From positions 1-34,027 of the forward strand of contig NZ_JAOTBG010000011.1 of NCBI RefSeq assembly GCF_025628805.1: DNA of 34,027 bases. Direction: 5' to 3'. Below, piece by piece: positions 33,087 to 34,027 of the stretch (positions within the stretch are counted from its first letter, which is position 1; every line of letters begins with the position of its first letter). The DNA is from Anaplasma capra (GTDB lineage: Bacteria > Pseudomonadota > Alphaproteobacteria > Rickettsiales > Anaplasmataceae). The position numbers and the translations under genes are program-made. The notes under the pieces are model-generated. The model saw only the letters and a program-made list of their open reading frames with translations. It made no database searches and was not told the origin of the DNA.

Positions 33087-33918
33087 GACAAAACTCCCTG
33101 TGAGACTCCACTTAAAACGACGAGAGACGGGACTAGCGCTGGCTCAAGCAACTAACTACCATAAGCTCGATTACATTGCACCAAAAATACAAAGGTGTCC
33201 AGGATTATGCACTCTCGCTCCACTGAAATCCAGTTAAGATTTGTGAGAATTTGCAATAATGCCCTGGAGGCCTATACGAGGAACTTGCGGTGGGGTTCTA
33301 CAGACAACATAGTGGAATCGGTTGCGTAGAAAAATACCTATGCTGTGTAAATTTTATTGTTGAAACACTATTGATTTTGTTGTTAGGGGACAAAAATGTG
33401 ATACACTCGCGGTGTGGGTGTGGACTTTTGGTATTGCTTACAACGCTGCACCGCTTCCGTGTTTGTGAAATTTTCTTTGCGTTTTGTGGGAGTGCCTGCC
33501 GGTTATGTCTAGGTTTGCGGCCGTGCAGTGTGTTTTTTTGTTGGCTGTGTTGTAGGTGCTACTTTGCAGCGCATGTAGGAGAGGGGGAGTCTTTTTGCGT
33601 GATCTGGCATAAAAATGTGCTTGTGCGGTGAAGAGTTATGGTATAGATTCCGGGCTCGGGGTTCATCCGAAAATTTCCCTAGTGGGAGTGGTTTTGTGCG
33701 TTGGCTTGCTGTGCCTGAGGAGTTGTTCGGTGTGATGTGGCGGCTTCTGCATAAGGTACTGTTGGCTCAGATTTTCAGTGAAGTGGTGATGCTGATGGAG
33801 GCTTGGTGTGCTCCAGCGCTTTGCGCTCAGGTTTGGTATTCCTAGAACTGGGGGTGGCGTGCTGTCTTCGGGAATAGTTAATTAAATTGTACTTATTGGG
33901 TTTGGTGAAGGGAGTTTT
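33087..33918. other. 832-base spacer between hslV and the right-edge gene
   Basis: No supported gene lies here. Frames in it read as Cys/Phe/Leu-rich nonsense caused by T/G-rich DNA, and I see no tRNA or recognisable structured RNA. It includes a candidate promoter at 33377-33405, a T8 run near 33530, the 16-base repeat copy at 33818-33833, and an AT-rich TTAATTAAATTGTACTT stretch near 33879-33895 just before the gene. It may act as a long regulated leader. Confidence 0.45.
33377..33405 (+). promoter_or_regulatory. Candidate promoter far upstream of the right-edge gene
   Basis: TTGTTG (33377-33382), a 17-base spacer and GATACA (33400-33405) with an extended TGT just before it form a plausible plus-strand promoter. 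If used for the next gene, the leader would be about 500 bases. Confidence 0.35.
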
Positions 33919-34027
33919 ATGTCAGAAGGTGTTATGGAAAAGGAAGAGTCTATAGTGAAGAGCGACGTGGCAGAAAGCCCCCCCAGCAATGGAGTTGGGA
34001 GGATACTGAATCTGTGTGAATTGAAGA
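33919..34027 (+). CDS. rho: Probable N-terminus of transcription termination factor Rho (partial)
   Basis: An ATG at 33919 with GAAGGGAG four bases upstream opens a frame running off the window after 36 residues. The first part is acidic and variable, and the last readable residues, RILNLCELK, resemble the conserved start of Rho (NLTELK in E. coli). The C-terminal ATPase is outside the window, so the name rests on a short motif together with the strong Shine-Dalgarno and long leader. Another protein with a similar helix remains possible. Confidence 0.55.
   Translation, partial: MSEGVMEKEESIVKSDVAESPPSNGVGRILNLCELK

Noticed and set aside
33290-33631. 113-codon frame rich in Cys, Phe and Leu in the right-hand spacer
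   Set aside because: Composition follows T/G-rich DNA; no start signal and it spans the candidate promoter.
33440-33900. Possible tmRNA, RNase P or SRP RNA in the long right-hand spacer
   Set aside because: None of the conserved core motifs of these RNAs could be found by eye.

Overview
The window looks like part of the chromosome of an Anaplasma close to A. marginale, A. centrale or A. ovis. This is judged from protein character (CtrA, PopZ, a short RNase D, alphaproteobacterial CoxA/B and CtaB), the roughly balanced base composition (A. phagocytophilum is clearly AT-richer), long gene-poor spacers, scattered single genes where other bacteria have operons, and de novo purine genes in a reduced Rickettsiales-type genome. 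No insertion sequence, prophage, CRISPR array or rRNA was seen. Species was assigned by recognition, without any database search.

Layout. Positions 1-900 hold the tail of an unidentified gene, an initiator tRNA-fMet and an empty spacer. Positions 874-3039 encode a large exported cysteine-rich protein that I cannot assign. Positions 3071-10119 carry purK (-), apaG (+), acnA (+), prs-gatC (-) and the Fe-S carrier mrp (+). Positions 10213-14071 carry tolC-popZ (-), rplM-rpsI (+) and ppa (+). Positions 14600-18500 hold an S24-type repressor, ctrA, a short RNase D and dnaN, all on +. Positions 18794-22488 hold purD-yajC-glmS (-). After that come bamD (+), coxB-coxA-ctaB (-), lysC (-), metG (+), hslV-hslU-ubiE (-) and, at the right edge, the probable start of rho (+).

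How the genes fit together. Prs makes PRPP, and PurD and PurK use it or its products in de novo purine synthesis. AcnA belongs to the TCA cycle and needs Fe-S clusters, which Mrp is thought to help deliver. CoxB, CoxA and CtaB build the heme-copper terminal oxidase, fed by a quinone pool that UbiE helps make. GlmS and LysC lead to amino sugars and to DAP/lysine. BamD, TolC and YajC serve the envelope and secretion. PopZ, CtrA and DnaN are polarity, cell-cycle and replication factors.

The most interesting stretch is 14.4-16.5 kb. A LexA/CI-like regulator has Arg where the catalytic Lys should be. It precedes a ctrA gene with a consensus CtrA box (TTAA-N7-TTAAC), a good sigma70-type promoter, a long leader with two perfect inverted repeats, and a 62-residue low-complexity C-terminal tail on CtrA. 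Other unusual points are a BamD without a lipobox cysteine, a perfect 12-bp hairpin at the metG start, overlapping back-to-back purK/apaG promoters sharing a palindromic -10, and the unassigned 721-residue cysteine-rich exported protein. All promoter and start-codon calls come from reading the sequence by eye.
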